Source: Variovorax sp. DXTD-1 (GTDB lineage: Bacteria > Pseudomonadota > Gammaproteobacteria > Burkholderiales > Burkholderiaceae_C). Taken from it: a stretch of DNA of 64,000 nt. Shown in pieces: positions 9,319 through 21,100 of the stretch. Position numbers and translations under genes: made by a program. The first letter of the stretch is position 1, and the number at the start of each line of letters is the position of its first letter. Location: positions 62,001 through 126,000 of the forward strand of contig NZ_RWKH01000004.1 of NCBI RefSeq assembly GCF_003984625.1, written 5' to 3'. A model generated the notes under the pieces. That model had not been told where the DNA came from. It did no database searches and saw only the letters and a list, made by a program, of their open reading frames with translations.

Positions 9319-9407
9319 AGCGTACAAGCGCCCTTTTCTTCGCCGCACAGGGATTGCCCGGAAGGAAGGCCGCCGAAGCGGCCTTGCTATCGCGTGCGCG
9401 ACAGTGC
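9319..9407. repeat. 89-base intergenic element, copy B
   Basis: Ungapped partner of 7889-7977, starting 42 bases upstream of the copy 2 binding-protein start. Inside it, AAGGCCGC and GCGGCCTT (9366-9385) form a perfect 8-base-pair stem that copy A has only in degraded form. A short related piece, CTATCGCAAGCGA, occurs at 13141-13153 near the araC-type gene. Confidence 0.68.
9366..9385 (-). terminator. Hairpin after the acyl-CoA ligase gene
   Basis: A perfect 8-base-pair stem with a CGAA/TTCG tetraloop, 42 bases downstream of the ligase stop on the minus strand. UUCG-type loops are very stable. There is no following T-run, so it is more likely a pause, processing or mRNA-stabilising hairpin than a classical terminator. 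Confidence 0.4.
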
Positions 9408-9427
9408 GGTGGGTCCGGGGCGGTGCG

Positions 9428-11071
<1,644 letters not shown>

Positions 11072-11102
11072 CTACGGACTCCTAAAGGAAATGACTTCAT
11101 GA

Positions 11103-11133
11103 AAGCTTGCAAAGCACAGATTCACGCAAGCTT
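11103..11133. other. Inverted repeat between esterase and ligase genes
   Basis: AAGCTTGC (11103-11110) and GCAAGCTT (11126-11133) are perfect 8-base arms around a 15-base spacer. It could be an mRNA hairpin after the esterase or an operator for the ligase transcript; nothing further in the sequence decides between them. Confidence 0.35.
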
Positions 11134-11188
11134 CGGCCGCTTCCACAATGACACAAACCCGCACTGCTGGATGGAACGAAGCGCCTCA

Positions 11189-13030
11189 TCAAGGTGCGTT
11201 CACCGGCGTGATTCTGGCGGCCGTGGGCGTCGCGTCGAGCAACAGCTGCGAAGGCCATGTCCCCCAGGTGACGCCGAGTTCGGGCGTGTTCGGATCGCCC
11301 TTGCGCATGAAGGCGCCCACGCTCGCCATCACGGCGCTGGAAAGCGCGAGCCGGCCGGGCTGGTTGGCCTTGCCGCCCATCACGCTGCTGAGCAGCGAGC
11401 CGCTGAAGTTGCCGAAGACGAACGGCAGGTCGAACGCGTGCGCCGCGCCGTACACGTCGTTCCACGGCGGCGCCTCCTGCGCCCAGTCGAGGCGGTAGTG
11501 CCAGATGTTCGGCTGGCGCGTCTTCATCGTATTGAGCAGGTTGTCTCGGCTCGCACCGAAAAGCCCTTGCGTGATGACGTCGGTCGCCGCGTTGTAGCCC
11601 GTGCCCGGCTTGTCTACCGGAAGGTAGGACGCATCGATGATGTCGGCCACGGTGAGCGCGGACGGCGCGTCGGGGTCGAAACTGAACATCATCGAAAAGC
11701 GCTGCGCATCGGTCACGATCCAGCCCGGCTTCGGGAAGCCGATGGTGCCCAGCAGCGAGGCGAAGAGCTTGCCCTCGTCGCGCGTGTTGCCCGCGAGCAT
11801 GGGCACCTTGTTGTACTGGTCGGCCGCAATGGCGCCGATGGGGTCTACCGGCAGCACCGTGCCGTCGGGAATGGGCGCGACGGAGCCCAGGCCGGCGGCA
11901 ACCACCTTGGTGAGCAGCGCCCCGCCCTCCTGCGCCCGCATGTAGTCGGCAATTTGCGCCGGCGTGCGGGTGGCGATGTACGCCTTGGCCGCGGCGGCAT
12001 CCGCCACAGTGCCGTCGGCGACGAGCAGTCTCTCCAGGATCGCCTGGCCCTGCGCGAGTGAAGCCGACACCGGAGCCAGCGTGGGGAGCGTGCCGGGCGG
12101 CAGGTTGCTCGCGAGCGAAATGCCCCCGCTCATCTCGAAGGCCTTGTGGAACAGCCCCTTGGCCATGGGCGAGGTCATGACCGCCAGCAGGTTGGTGGCG
12201 CCGGCCGACTCGCCCGAGAGCGTGACGTTCCCCGCGTCGCCGCCAAAGCTCGCGGCATTGCCGCGGATGAAGCGCAGCGCGGCCATGATGTCGAGCAGCG
12301 CAAAGTTGCCCGAATCGTCGCCTGCCGCTCCGCCCGGGCGCAACTGCGGCATGTTGATGAAGCCGAGGATGCCCAGGCGGTAGCTGCTGGTGATGACCAC
12401 CGCGTTGGCAGCCTTCGCCAGCGCCGCGCCGTCATACAGCGGATCGGCCGTGTAGCCCGAGATATTGCTGCCGCCGTGCACGAACAGCAGCACGGGCAGG
12501 TTCTTCTCCTCGGTGGCGGGGCGCCAGATGTTGACGAACAGGCAGTCCTCGCTGCCGACCGGCTTGCCCAGGTTGGCGCCGACGGTCGCGTCGAAGGTGT
12601 TGTTGGTGCCTGGGCTGAAGAGCCGGCCGATCTGCAGGCACGAATTGCCGAACTGCGTGGCCGGGCGGATGCCGCTCCAGGCTTCGGGCTCGACCGGGGC
12701 GCGCCAGCGCAGCGCGCCGACCGGCGGTTGGGCGAACGGAATGCCCTTCCAGAACCAGGTGCCCGTCCTGGCGCTGTCGTCCACGCCCTCGATCTTGCCG
12801 GCGGTGGTCGTGCGCACCATGGGCCCGTCGGCGGGCGGTGGCGGCGGGGGCGGCGGGGGCGCTGCGGGAGCGCTCGGGGTGAACGAGAAACCACCGCCAG
12901 AGCCCCCGCCGCAGGCGGAAAGCGCGATGCAGGCTGCGACCGCGACCGTTGACGCGACCGCTTGCGCCGCGGTTCTTGCCGCCGTCTGCAGGGTTGCGCC
13001 GCGGACTTCCGTTGTCTCTGCTGTGTTCAT
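11189..13030 (-). CDS. Type-B carboxylesterase/lipase, predicted lipoprotein
   Basis: A 613-residue alpha/beta-hydrolase of the carboxylesterase/cholinesterase family. The N-terminus has a hydrophobic signal ending in a lipobox (IALSAC), so the mature protein is probably lipid-anchored at the cell surface or in the periplasm. A Gly-rich and then a nine-proline linker follows, before the catalytic domain. The nucleophile elbow is GESAG (in VTLSGESAGATN), and the EDCLFVNIW and FVHGGSNISGY motifs, which include the oxyanion-hole glycines, are typical. It would release a carboxylic acid from an ester outside the cytoplasm, fitting the ligase and importer downstream. Start at 13030 is chosen for its GGAG site; an ATG 5 codons earlier lacks one. 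Confidence 0.88.
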   Translation of the reverse strand: MNTAETTEVRGATLQTAARTAAQAVASTVAVAACIALSACGGGSGGGFSFTPSAPAAPPPPPPPPPADGPMVRTTTAGKIEGVDDSARTGTWFWKGIPFAQPPVGALRWRAPVEPEAWSGIRPATQFGNSCLQIGRLFSPGTNNTFDATVGANLGKPVGSEDCLFVNIWRPATEEKNLPVLLFVHGGSNISGYTADPLYDGAALAKAANAVVITSSYRLGILGFINMPQLRPGGAAGDDSGNFALLDIMAALRFIRGNAASFGGDAGNVTLSGESAGATNLLAVMTSPMAKGLFHKAFEMSGGISLASNLPPGTLPTLAPVSASLAQGQAILERLLVADGTVADAAAAKAYIATRTPAQIADYMRAQEGGALLTKVVAAGLGSVAPIPDGTVLPVDPIGAIAADQYNKVPMLAGNTRDEGKLFASLLGTIGFPKPGWIVTDAQRFSMMFSFDPDAPSALTVADIIDASYLPVDKPGTGYNAATDVITQGLFGASRDNLLNTMKTRQPNIWHYRLDWAQEAPPWNDVYGAAHAFDLPFVFGNFSGSLLSSVMGGKANQPGRLALSSAVMASVGAFMRKGDPNTPELGVTWGTWPSQLLLDATPTAARITPVNAP

Positions 13031-13180
13031 TGTTTGTCTCCACACCGGGTTAATCGGAATGACTCCATCGGTGTCCGCCCGCCATACTTCGCCGGGCTGG
13101 ATCCGCCAGAAAATTCTAGGAACCGGCCGCCTTTTCCCCGCTATCGCAAGCGAGCCAATTCAATGACTTCAGGAGCCTCC

Positions 13181-14257
13181 ATGCCGCATGCCCAGCGCCG
13201 CCCGCAACGCCGGCCGGGCTGCGCAGCGCAGCCGGAACTCCGAACCAGCTCGGCCGCGTGGCTCGAAGGCGTGCTCTCGATGTTTGCGGCCGAGGGCCTG
13301 GACGTGGTCTCGCTGCTGCGCGAGGCCGGCTTCGACCCCGATTCGCTGCACCGGCAGAACGCGCGCATCCCGGTCGACGAAGTCTCCGTGCTGTGGCAAC
13401 TGGCCGTGGCGCGTGCCGGCAAGCCGACGCTGGGCCTGCACCGCGACCTGGCCGCCACGCACAGCAAGCTCGGCACGGTCGGCCACGCCATGTCGTGCAG
13501 CGCCGATTTGAACGAGGCGCTCAACCGGCTCACGCGCTACATGGCCGTGATTTCGGATGCAACCGCCTTCTCGATGCAGCCCGAGGCACGTGGCTCATGG
13601 ATGGTGATGGAGCACACCGGCGGCAGCCTGCCGATTCCGCGCCAGCGCGTCGAGTACGCACTGCTCACCGTTTTCATGCAGTGCCAGTGGCTCACCCGGC
13701 GCGAGCTGCAGCCGCTGGCACTGGAGTTCGTCTACCCGCCGCCTGCAGACGACCGCCTGCACCGCGAAGCCTTCGGCTGCCCGATCCGCTACAACGCGCC
13801 CGCCAACCGCCTGCTGCTGTCAACGGCCGACTTGTCCATGCCGCTGCCCACCTACCACCCCACCCTGGGCGAGATGCAGGAGCACCTGCTCGATGAGCAA
13901 TTGAACCTGCTGGGCCAGACCACCACCAGCACCCTGGTATGCGCCGAGATCGCGCGACGCCTGCCGCATGGCGAGCCGCGCCGGCAGGACGTGGCCGCGG
14001 GCCTTGGGCTGGCTGAGCGCACGCTGCAGCGGCGGCTGCAGGAAGAGTCGGTGTCTTTCCAGTCGCTGCTCGACCGCACCCGCCGCGAGCTGGCGCAGCA
14101 GTACCTGGCCGAAGACCGCCACACGCTCACCGACGTGGCGGACATGCTCGGCTTTGTCGACAGCAGCAACTTCTTTCGCGCCTGCAAACGCTGGTTCGGG
14201 TTGCCGCCTGCCCAGTACCGGGCGCGCATCTGGGACACGCCGGCGCTTGCCCACTGA
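13181..14257 (+). CDS. AraC-family transcriptional regulator
   Basis: A 358-residue regulator. The N-terminal half (about residues 25-210) resembles the arabinose-binding-like sensor domain found in OruR/ArgR-type AraC proteins, and the C-terminal 100 residues carry the double helix-turn-helix (VAAGLGLAERTLQRRLQEE and then VADMLGFVDSSNFFRACKRW). It is divergent from the esterase gene across a 150-base gap, the usual place for a local regulator, so it probably controls the leftward ester/acid catabolic block. Start at 13181 is chosen because AGGAG lies 6 bases before it; an in-frame ATG at 13163 lacks a clear site. Confidence 0.87.
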   Translation: MPHAQRRPQRRPGCAAQPELRTSSAAWLEGVLSMFAAEGLDVVSLLREAGFDPDSLHRQNARIPVDEVSVLWQLAVARAGKPTLGLHRDLAATHSKLGTVGHAMSCSADLNEALNRLTRYMAVISDATAFSMQPEARGSWMVMEHTGGSLPIPRQRVEYALLTVFMQCQWLTRRELQPLALEFVYPPPADDRLHREAFGCPIRYNAPANRLLLSTADLSMPLPTYHPTLGEMQEHLLDEQLNLLGQTTTSTLVCAEIARRLPHGEPRRQDVAAGLGLAERTLQRRLQEESVSFQSLLDRTRRELAQQYLAEDRHTLTDVADMLGFVDSSNFFRACKRWFGLPPAQYRARIWDTPALAH

Positions 14258-14332
14258 ACAGGGTTGGGAGGATGCGGCTTCTCCGATGGCCCGCGCCGCA
14301 AGGGGTCTCATGCTCTGCCGGACAATCCGGGC

Positions 14333-15826
14333 ATGAGCTTGCTTGCTGAAGACACGGCCGCCGCCGACCTGGGGGTGCGCTGGAAACCCGGGTTCCGGGT
14401 ACTGGGCCCCGCCTTTCTTACCGAACTGCGGCCGACGCCGCTGCCCGATCCCTATTGGGTAGGCCACAGCGACGCGGTGGCTGGCTTGCTGGGTTTGTCT
14501 GCCGATTGGCGGCAATCGGACAGCACGCTGGCGGCCCTGACCGGCAGCGTGCCCGTCGCCGGCACCCAGCCCTTCGCCACGGTGTACAGCGGCCACCAGT
14601 TCGGCGTGTGGGCCGGGCAACTTGGCGACGGCCGCGCGATCATGCTTGGCGAAACCGAGGGCGGCCTCGAGGTGCAGCTCAAGGGCGCGGGCCGCACGCC
14701 CTACTCGCGCGGCGGCGATGGCCGCGCCGTGCTGCGCTCCAGCATCCGCGAATTCCTTTGCAGCGAGGCCATGCACGGCCTTGGCATTCCGACCACGCGG
14801 GCCTTGTGCATCACGGGCTCCGACGCGCGCGTTTACCGCGAGGAACCGGAAACCGCGGCCGTCGTGACCCGCGTGGCGCCCAGCTTCATCCGCTTCGGCC
14901 ATTTCGAGCACTTTGCCGCCAACCAGCGCGATGCTGAACTGCGCGCGCTGGCCGACTACGTCATCGACCGCTACTACCCGGCCTGCCGCACGACCGACCG
15001 CTTCGGCGGCAACGCCTACGCGGCTTTCCTGGAAGCCGTGAGCGAGCGCACCGCCGCGTTGCTGGCGCAATGGCAGGCCGTGGGCTTTTGCCATGGCGTG
15101 ATGAACACCGACAACATGAGCATCCTGGGGCTCACCATCGACTACGGCCCGTTCCAGTTTCTGGACGGCTTCGATCCGCGCCACATCTGCAACCACAGCG
15201 ACACCAGCGGGCGCTACGCCTTCAACCAGCAGCCCAACGTGGCCTACTGGAACCTGTTTTGCCTGGCGCAGGCGCTGCTGCCGCTGATCGTCGACCAGGA
15301 AGTTGCCGTGGCCGCGCTGGAGTCTTACAAGGCGGTGTTTCCGCGCGAATTCGAAGGCCGCATGCGCGCCAAGCTCGGGCTCACCGATTCGGCCGAGGGC
15401 GACCGTGCCCTCATCGAGGGCGTGCTGAAGCTGCTGGCGGCCGAAAAGGTCGACTACACGATCTTCTGGCGGCGCCTTTCGCAGCACATGGCGGACGGCA
15501 ATGCCGAACCCGTGCGCGACCTCTTCCTGGACCGCGCCGGCTTCGATGCGTGGCTGCTATCTTTTTCAGAGCGGCATGCACAGGCCCGCTCGCCGGGCCA
15601 ACGCTCGGAGGCTGCCGATTTGATGTTCAAATCCAACCCCAGATTCGTGCTGCGGAACCACCTGGGCCAGCAAGCCATCGAAGCTGCTGCGCAGAAGGAC
15701 TTCTCGGGCGTGGCAACCTTGCTGAACCTGCTCGAAACCCCATTTGAAGAACATCCCGGTGCCGACGCTTACGCCGGCTTCCCGCCCGACTGGGCCTCCA
15801 CGATCGAAATCAGCTGCTCATCATGA
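14333..15826 (+). CDS. selO: Protein adenylyltransferase SelO
   Basis: A 497-residue SelO/YdiU family pseudokinase that transfers AMP from ATP to Ser, Thr or Tyr of target proteins; family work links it to redox stress. Visible hallmarks are the nucleotide-binding stretch [23 protein letters not shown], cut here as [15 protein letters not shown], the metal-binding region [20 protein letters not shown] and the extreme C-terminus SCSS, where the conserved Cys replaces the selenocysteine of animal forms. It overlaps the start of msrB by four bases (ATGA), so the two are translationally coupled, linking AMPylation with methionine sulfoxide repair. Confidence 0.93.
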   Translation: MSLLAEDTAAADLGVRWKPGFRVLGPAFLTELRPTPLPDPYWVGHSDAVAGLLGLSADWRQSDSTLAALTGSVPVAGTQPFATVYSGHQFGVWAGQLGDGRAIMLGETEGGLEVQLKGAGRTPYSRGGDGRAVLRSSIREFLCSEAMHGLGIPTTRALCITGSDARVYREEPETAAVVTRVAPSFIRFGHFEHFAANQRDAELRALADYVIDRYYPACRTTDRFGGNAYAAFLEAVSERTAALLAQWQAVGFCHGVMNTDNMSILGLTIDYGPFQFLDGFDPRHICNHSDTSGRYAFNQQPNVAYWNLFCLAQALLPLIVDQEVAVAALESYKAVFPREFEGRMRAKLGLTDSAEGDRALIEGVLKLLAAEKVDYTIFWRRLSQHMADGNAEPVRDLFLDRAGFDAWLLSFSERHAQARSPGQRSEAADLMFKSNPRFVLRNHLGQQAIEAAAQKDFSGVATLLNLLETPFEEHPGADAYAGFPPDWASTIEISCSS

Positions 15827-16233
15827 CCGCACCCATCCAGAAAACCGATGCCGAATGGAAAGCCCTGCTCGCTGAAAAAGGCGCCGAGCCCGCGGCCTTC
15901 GAAGTGACGCGCCACGCGGCCACCGAGCGCCCCTTCACCGGCAAGTACGAGGCGCACTGGGAAGACGGCACCTATCACTGCATCTGCTGCGGCGCCAAGC
16001 TGTTCGAGGCGTCGACCAAGTTCGACGCGGGTTGCGGCTGGCCCAGTTTCTCGGAAGAGGCTGTGCCGGGCGCCATCAAGAACATCGTCGACCGTTCGCA
16101 CGGCATGGTGCGCACTGAAAACGTCTGCGCGAACTGCGGCGCCCACCTGGGCCACGTGTTCCCCGACGGCCCTACCGAAACCGGCTTGCGCTACTGCATG
16201 AACTCGGCTTCGCTCGATTTCCAGAAGAAATAA
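15823..16233 (+). CDS. msrB: Peptide-methionine (R)-S-oxide reductase MsrB
   Basis: A 136-residue cytosolic enzyme that reduces methionine-R-sulfoxide in proteins using thioredoxin. Two CxxC zinc pairs (CICC and CANC), the GCGWPSF motif and the catalytic Cys in RYCMNSASL are all present. Length is typical of a free-standing MsrB. The start codon overlaps the selO stop as ATGA. Confidence 0.96.
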   Translation: MTAPIQKTDAEWKALLAEKGAEPAAFEVTRHAATERPFTGKYEAHWEDGTYHCICCGAKLFEASTKFDAGCGWPSFSEEAVPGAIKNIVDRSHGMVRTENVCANCGAHLGHVFPDGPTETGLRYCMNSASLDFQKK

Positions 16234-16266
16234 CCAAACAAACCACCTCAGGCTCCCGCTCAGCGC

Positions 16267-16806
16267 ATGAAACTGCTCCTCGACTTCTTTCCGATCCTGC
16301 TGTTCTTCGGCGCCTACAAGCTGGGCGACATCTATACCGCCACGGCCGTACTGATGGGCGCCACCGTGGTGCAGATGGGCATCATCTATGCCACCGAGCG
16401 CAAGCTGCAGGCCATGCAGAAGGCCACCCTGGTGCTGATCCTGCTGTTCGGCACGCTCACCCTGGTGCTGCATGACGACCGGTTCATCAAGTGGAAGCCC
16501 ACAGTGCTCTACGGCGCTATGGCCGTGGCGCTGGCGGTGGCGCTCTGGGCGCTGAAGAAGAACTTCCTGAAAATGCTGCTGGGTTCTCAGCTGCAGCTGC
16601 CAGACCGCATCTGGAGCCGCCTGAATGTGGCGTGGATTGGCTACTGCCTTTTCATGGCACTCATCAATGCCTACGTGGCGGCCTACTTCACCACCGAGGC
16701 TTGGGTCAACTTCAAGCTCTGGGGCTATGTGTTCCCCATCGTCTTCCTGGTGGCGCAGGGCCTGTACATCTCGCCGCACCTCAAGAGCGACGAGCCCACG
16801 GCATGA
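16267..16806 (+). CDS. yciB: Septation protein A / inner membrane protein YciB
   Basis: A 179-residue polytopic membrane protein with about five hydrophobic segments, starting [18 protein letters not shown] as in E. coli YciB (179 residues). YciB is an inner-membrane protein associated with cell-envelope synthesis and division; its biochemical role is not settled. It lies 33 bases after msrB and its stop overlaps the bolA start (ATGA). Confidence 0.94.
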   Translation: MKLLLDFFPILLFFGAYKLGDIYTATAVLMGATVVQMGIIYATERKLQAMQKATLVLILLFGTLTLVLHDDRFIKWKPTVLYGAMAVALAVALWALKKNFLKMLLGSQLQLPDRIWSRLNVAWIGYCLFMALINAYVAAYFTTEAWVNFKLWGYVFPIVFLVAQGLYISPHLKSDEPTA

Positions 16807-17084
16807 GCACCGCCGCGACCCACCCGCTGCCGACGGCAAATGCCCTGGAGGCGGTGCTGCGCCAGAAGCTGCAGCCCACCGTGCTCGAGGTGATCGACGA
16901 GAGCAGCGCCCACGCGGGCCATGCAGGCGCCCACGCAGAGGGCTACGGCACCCATTTCCGGGTTCGCATTGCCTCCCCACTGTTCGAAGGGAAGCCCCGC
17001 GTGGCGCGCCATCGCCTTGTGTATGATGCCCTCCAAGTTTTTATCGCGCAGGGTCTGCACGCCATCGCCATCGAGGTGCTCTGA
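16803..17084 (+). CDS. bolA: BolA family protein
   Basis: A 93-residue BolA/IbaG-like protein. The core [27 protein letters not shown] has the conserved RHRLVY segment with the family histidine and a C-terminal helix ending AIAIEVL. BolA proteins bind Fe-S glutaredoxins and act in iron-sulfur traffic and, in some bacteria, transcription. The ATG at 16803 overlaps the yciB stop; frames open further upstream are ignored for that reason. Confidence 0.92.
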   Translation: MSTAATHPLPTANALEAVLRQKLQPTVLEVIDESSAHAGHAGAHAEGYGTHFRVRIASPLFEGKPRVARHRLVYDALQVFIAQGLHAIAIEVL

Positions 17085-17240
17085 GTCGTTCGATCGATCA
17101 ACGGGTCGATCAAGTGCCACGCAGCTTTCGCCGCGGCGGCTCCGCCCTCCTCATTTCCCTTTTCGTTCTTTCGTCTTTTCCGCTTTTTCCACGCGCTTTT
17201 TTCTACACGCGCATTTCCCATCCAGCCTGATATTCATTCC

Positions 17241-18026
17241 ATGAAAAAACAACTCTTGACGGCCGTTGCGGCCGCAGCGCTGCTCGGTGCGATTCCCCTG
17301 GCGGCAATGGCGCAGAACGCAGCCATCGTCAACGGCAAGCCCGTGCCCAAGGCGCGCATGGACGTGCTGGCGCAGCAACTGACGGCAGCCGGCCGCCCGG
17401 TCACGCCGGAAATGCAGGGCCAGCTGCGCGAAGAAGTCGTTGCCCGCGAAGTGTTCATGCAGGAAGCGCAGAAGCAAGGTCTCGACGCCACCGACGACTA
17501 CAAGAACCAGCTTGAGCTCGCCCGCCAGGCGATCCTGATCCGTGCGCTGTTCGAAAACTACCGCAAGACCAACGCGGTGTCCGAAGCCGACGTCAAGGCC
17601 GAGTACGACAAGTTCGTGGCGGCCAATGGCGGCAAGGAATTCAAGGCTCGCCACATCCTGGTCGAGACCGAAGACCAGGCCAAGAAGATCATGGCCGACC
17701 TGAAGAAGGGCGCCAAGTTCGAAGACATCGCCAAGAAGCAGAGCAAGGACCCGGGCTCGGGCGCCAACGGCGGCGACCTCGACTGGGCCAACCCCTCCAG
17801 CTTCGTGCCCGAGTTCTCCGAAGCGATGATCAAGCTCAAGAAGGGGGAAACCACCGCAACGCCCGTCAAGACGCAGTTCGGCTATCACATCATTCGCGTG
17901 GACGACATCCGCCAGGCACAACTGCCGAAGATGGAAGAAGTGCAGCCGCAGATCACGCAGCAGTTGCAACAGCAACGCCTGCAGAAGTACCAGGAAGAGC
18001 TGCGCGCGAAGGCCAAGATCGAGTAA
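17241..18026 (+). CDS. Periplasmic peptidyl-prolyl cis-trans isomerase, parvulin (PpiC/SurA) type
   Basis: A 261-residue exported foldase. A Sec signal peptide (residues 1-24, ending PLAAMA-QNA) is followed by an N-terminal helical chaperone region with the SurA-like opening AAIVNGKPVPKARMD, and a parvulin domain (about 130-225) with ARHILV, GGDLDW and FGYHIIRV motifs. It assists folding of periplasmic and outer-membrane proteins. It is preceded by a 156-base gap and followed by a strong terminator, so it may be a single-gene unit. Confidence 0.92.
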   Translation: MKKQLLTAVAAAALLGAIPLAAMAQNAAIVNGKPVPKARMDVLAQQLTAAGRPVTPEMQGQLREEVVAREVFMQEAQKQGLDATDDYKNQLELARQAILIRALFENYRKTNAVSEADVKAEYDKFVAANGGKEFKARHILVETEDQAKKIMADLKKGAKFEDIAKKQSKDPGSGANGGDLDWANPSSFVPEFSEAMIKLKKGETTATPVKTQFGYHIIRVDDIRQAQLPKMEEVQPQITQQLQQQRLQKYQEELRAKAKIE

Positions 18027-18031
18027 GGGCC

Positions 18032-18049
18032 GAGCAGCCTTGGCTGCTC
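18032..18049. other. Small perfect hairpin after the isomerase stop codon
   Basis: GAGCAGCC and GGCTGCTC are separated by two bases, six bases past the stop. It precedes the main terminator and may protect the mRNA 3' end or act as a first stem of a double terminator. Confidence 0.45.
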
Positions 18050-18058
18050 TTGCCTTCC

Positions 18059-18087
18059 AAAAAAAGCGGCCTTCAGGCCGCTTTTTT
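18059..18087. terminator. Bidirectional intrinsic terminator between isomerase and purL
   Basis: An A-run, then GCGGCC, the loop TTCA, GGCCGC and a T-run: a perfect stem usable in both directions. It separates the convergent isomerase and purL genes. Confidence 0.93.
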
Positions 18088-18104
18088 GTTTGGGATGCTT
18101 TTCC

Positions 18105-21100
18105 TCAACCGATCCAACGGCGCGCGTTGCGCCAGATCTGCATCCAGGGGCTGAGCTCGCTCCGGTCGCCCGGCGTCCAGCTCATCTGGATGTTGCGGAA
18201 CACGCGTTCCGGGTGCGGCATCACGGCGGTGAAGCGGCCGTCCGGCGTGGTTACCGACGTGAGACCGCCCGCGCTGCCGTTCGGATTGAACGGGTACTGC
18301 TCGGTGGGCTGGCCGTGGTTGTCCACGAAGCGCATCGCCGCAACGGCCTTGGCCGCGTCGCCGCGATGCTTGAAGTTGGCATAGCCCTCGCCGTGCGCCA
18401 CGGCAATCGGCAAGCGGCTGCCGGCCATGCCCGAGAAGAAGATGCTGGGAGACTCGAGCACCTCGACCATCGACAGGCGCGCTTCGAAGCGTTCGCTCTG
18501 GTTGGTGGTGAAGCGCGGCCAGGCTTCGGCGCCCGGGATGATGTCGGCGAGCTCGGCAAACATCTGGCAGCCGTTGCACACGCCCAGGCCGAAGGTGTCT
18601 TCGCGGCCGAAGAAAGCCTTGAACTGTTCGGCGAGCTTCGGGTTGAAGGTGATGCTGCGCGCCCAGCCAATGCCGGCGCCCAGGGTGTCGCCGTAGCTGA
18701 AGCCGCCGCAGGCGACCACGCCCTTGAAGTTGGCGAGGTCCGACCTGCCCGCCTGCAGGTCGGTCATGTGGACGTCGTAGGCCTCGAAACCCGCTTCGGT
18801 GAAGGCGTAGGCCATTTCGACGTGCGAGTTGACGCCTTGCTCGCGCAGGATGGCGACCTTGGGTCTGTTTTGAAGGATGGCCGGGGCGTTGAGGCCGTTG
18901 CCCTGACCCCTGCCCTCTTCCAGAGGGAGAGGGAGGAAGATGTGCATGCCGGGGTCCGAAGGCTCACCCGCAGCGGCATGTTCGGCATCGGCGCAGGCCG
19001 GGTTGTCGCGCTCGCGGGCGATCCTCCAGCTGACGGAGTCCCACACCTGGTGCAGGTCGTGCAGCGTGGCGCTGAACACCGACTTGGCGTCCCGCCAGAC
19101 TTCGAGCTTGCCCTTGCCGGCGTCCATGGTCGAGCTGGCCGGACGCGTCTTGCCGACGAAGTGGCTATGGGCGCTGAGGCCGTGGGCGCGCAGCACCTGC
19201 ATCACGTCGTTGCGCTCGGCCGTGCGCACCTGCAGCAGCATGCCGAGTTCTTCATTGAACAGCGCCTTGAGCGTGAGCTCCTCACGCCGCGCGCTGACTT
19301 GCTGCGCCCAGTTCTTGGCGTCGCCGGTCTCCATGCGACTGTCGGAAATGCCGTCGCCTTCGGTGACCAGCATGTCGACGTTGAGCGCCACGCCCACATG
19401 GCCGGCAAAGGCCATTTCGCAGGCGGTGGCGAACAGCCCGCCGTCGCTGCGGTCGTGCATCGCCAGGATCTTGCCGTCGGCACGCAGCGCGTTCACTGCA
19501 TTGACGAGCGCCACGAGCTGGGCCGGGTCGTCGAGATCGGGCACCGTGTCGCCGCTCTGGCCGAGCGTTTGCGCAAGGATGCTGCCGGCCATGCGGTGCT
19601 TGCCCTGGCCCAGGTCGACGAGCACGAGCGTGGTGTCGGCCTCTTGCGCATCGAGCTGCGGCGTGAGCGTGCCGCGCACGTCGGCCAGCGTTGCGAAGGC
19701 GGTCACGATCAGGCTGACGGGCGACGTGACCTTCTTGGCTTCGCCGTCGCCTTTCCATTGCGTGCGCATCGACAGCGAATCCTTGCCGACGGGAATGGAC
19801 ACACCCAGCGCCGGGCACAGCTCCAGGCCCACGGCCTTGACGGTTTCGTACAGCGCGGCGTCTTCGCCGGGCTCGCCGCAAGCGGCCATCCAGTTGGCCG
19901 AGAGCTTCACGCGCGAGAGCTCGATGGGCGCGGCCAGCAGGTTGGTAATGGCCTCAGCCACAGCCATGCGGCCCGAGGCCGGCGCGTCGAGCGCGGCCAG
20001 CGGCGTGCGCTCGCCCATGCTCATGGCTTCGCCTGCAAAGCCCTTGTAGTCCGCCAGCGTCACGGCGCAATCGGCCACGGGCACCTGCCACGGGCCGACC
20101 ATCTGGTCGCGGTGGCTCAGGCCGCCCACGGTGCGGTCGCCGATGGTGATCAGGAAACGCTTGGAGGCCACGGTCGGGTGCGAGAGCACGTCGATGGCAG
20201 CCTTCTGCAGATCGACGCCGGTCAGGTCGAGCGGCTTGAAGCTGCGCGCAACGGTCTTCACGTCGCGGTGCATCTTTGGCGGCTTGCCGAGCAGCACGTC
20301 CATCGGCATGTCGACAGGCTGAGGCGTGGCCCCCACGCTCGGCACTGGCGTGTCCTCGCTGCCCCCCGAGGGGGCTGCGCTCGCTCGGGGCGGCCCGTCG
20401 CTGCGCGCGGCGCCTCCATCGACCACCAGCAACTGCCGTTCTTCGGTCGCGACGCCCACCACCGAGAACGGGCAGCGCTCGCGCTCGCAGAAGGCCTTGA
20501 ACTGTTCGAGCGATTCCGGCGCGATGGCCAGTACGTAGCGCTCCTGGCTTTCGTTGCACCAGATTTCCTTCGGCGCCATGCCCGACTCTTCGAGCGGCAC
20601 GGCGCGCAGGTCGAAGCGTGCGCCGCGGCCGGCGTCGTTGGTCAGTTCGGGAAAAGCGTTGCTCAGGCCGCCCGCGCCCACGTCGTGGATCGCCAGGATC
20701 GGGTTGGCCGCGCCCTGCTGCCAGCAGTGGTTGATGACCTCCTGCGCGCGGCGTTCGATTTCAGGGTTGCCGCGCTGCACCGAGTCGAAGTCGAGTTCGG
20801 CCGCGTTCGCGCCGGTGGCCATCGAACTCGCGGCGCTGCCGCCCATGCCGATGCGCATGCCGGGGCCGCCGAGCTGAATGAGCAGCGAGCCCGCCGGAAA
20901 CTGGATCTTCTTGGTCTGCGTGGCGTCGATGCTGCCCAAGCCGCCCGCGATCATGATGGGCTTGTGGTAGCCGCGCTGCACCGTGTCGATGTCGCTCGTC
21001 ACCGCCTGTTCGTACTCGCGGAAGTAGCCCAGCAGGTTGGGCCGGCCGAATTCGTTGTTGAATGCGGCGCCGCCCAGCGGGCCCTCGGTCATGATCTGCA

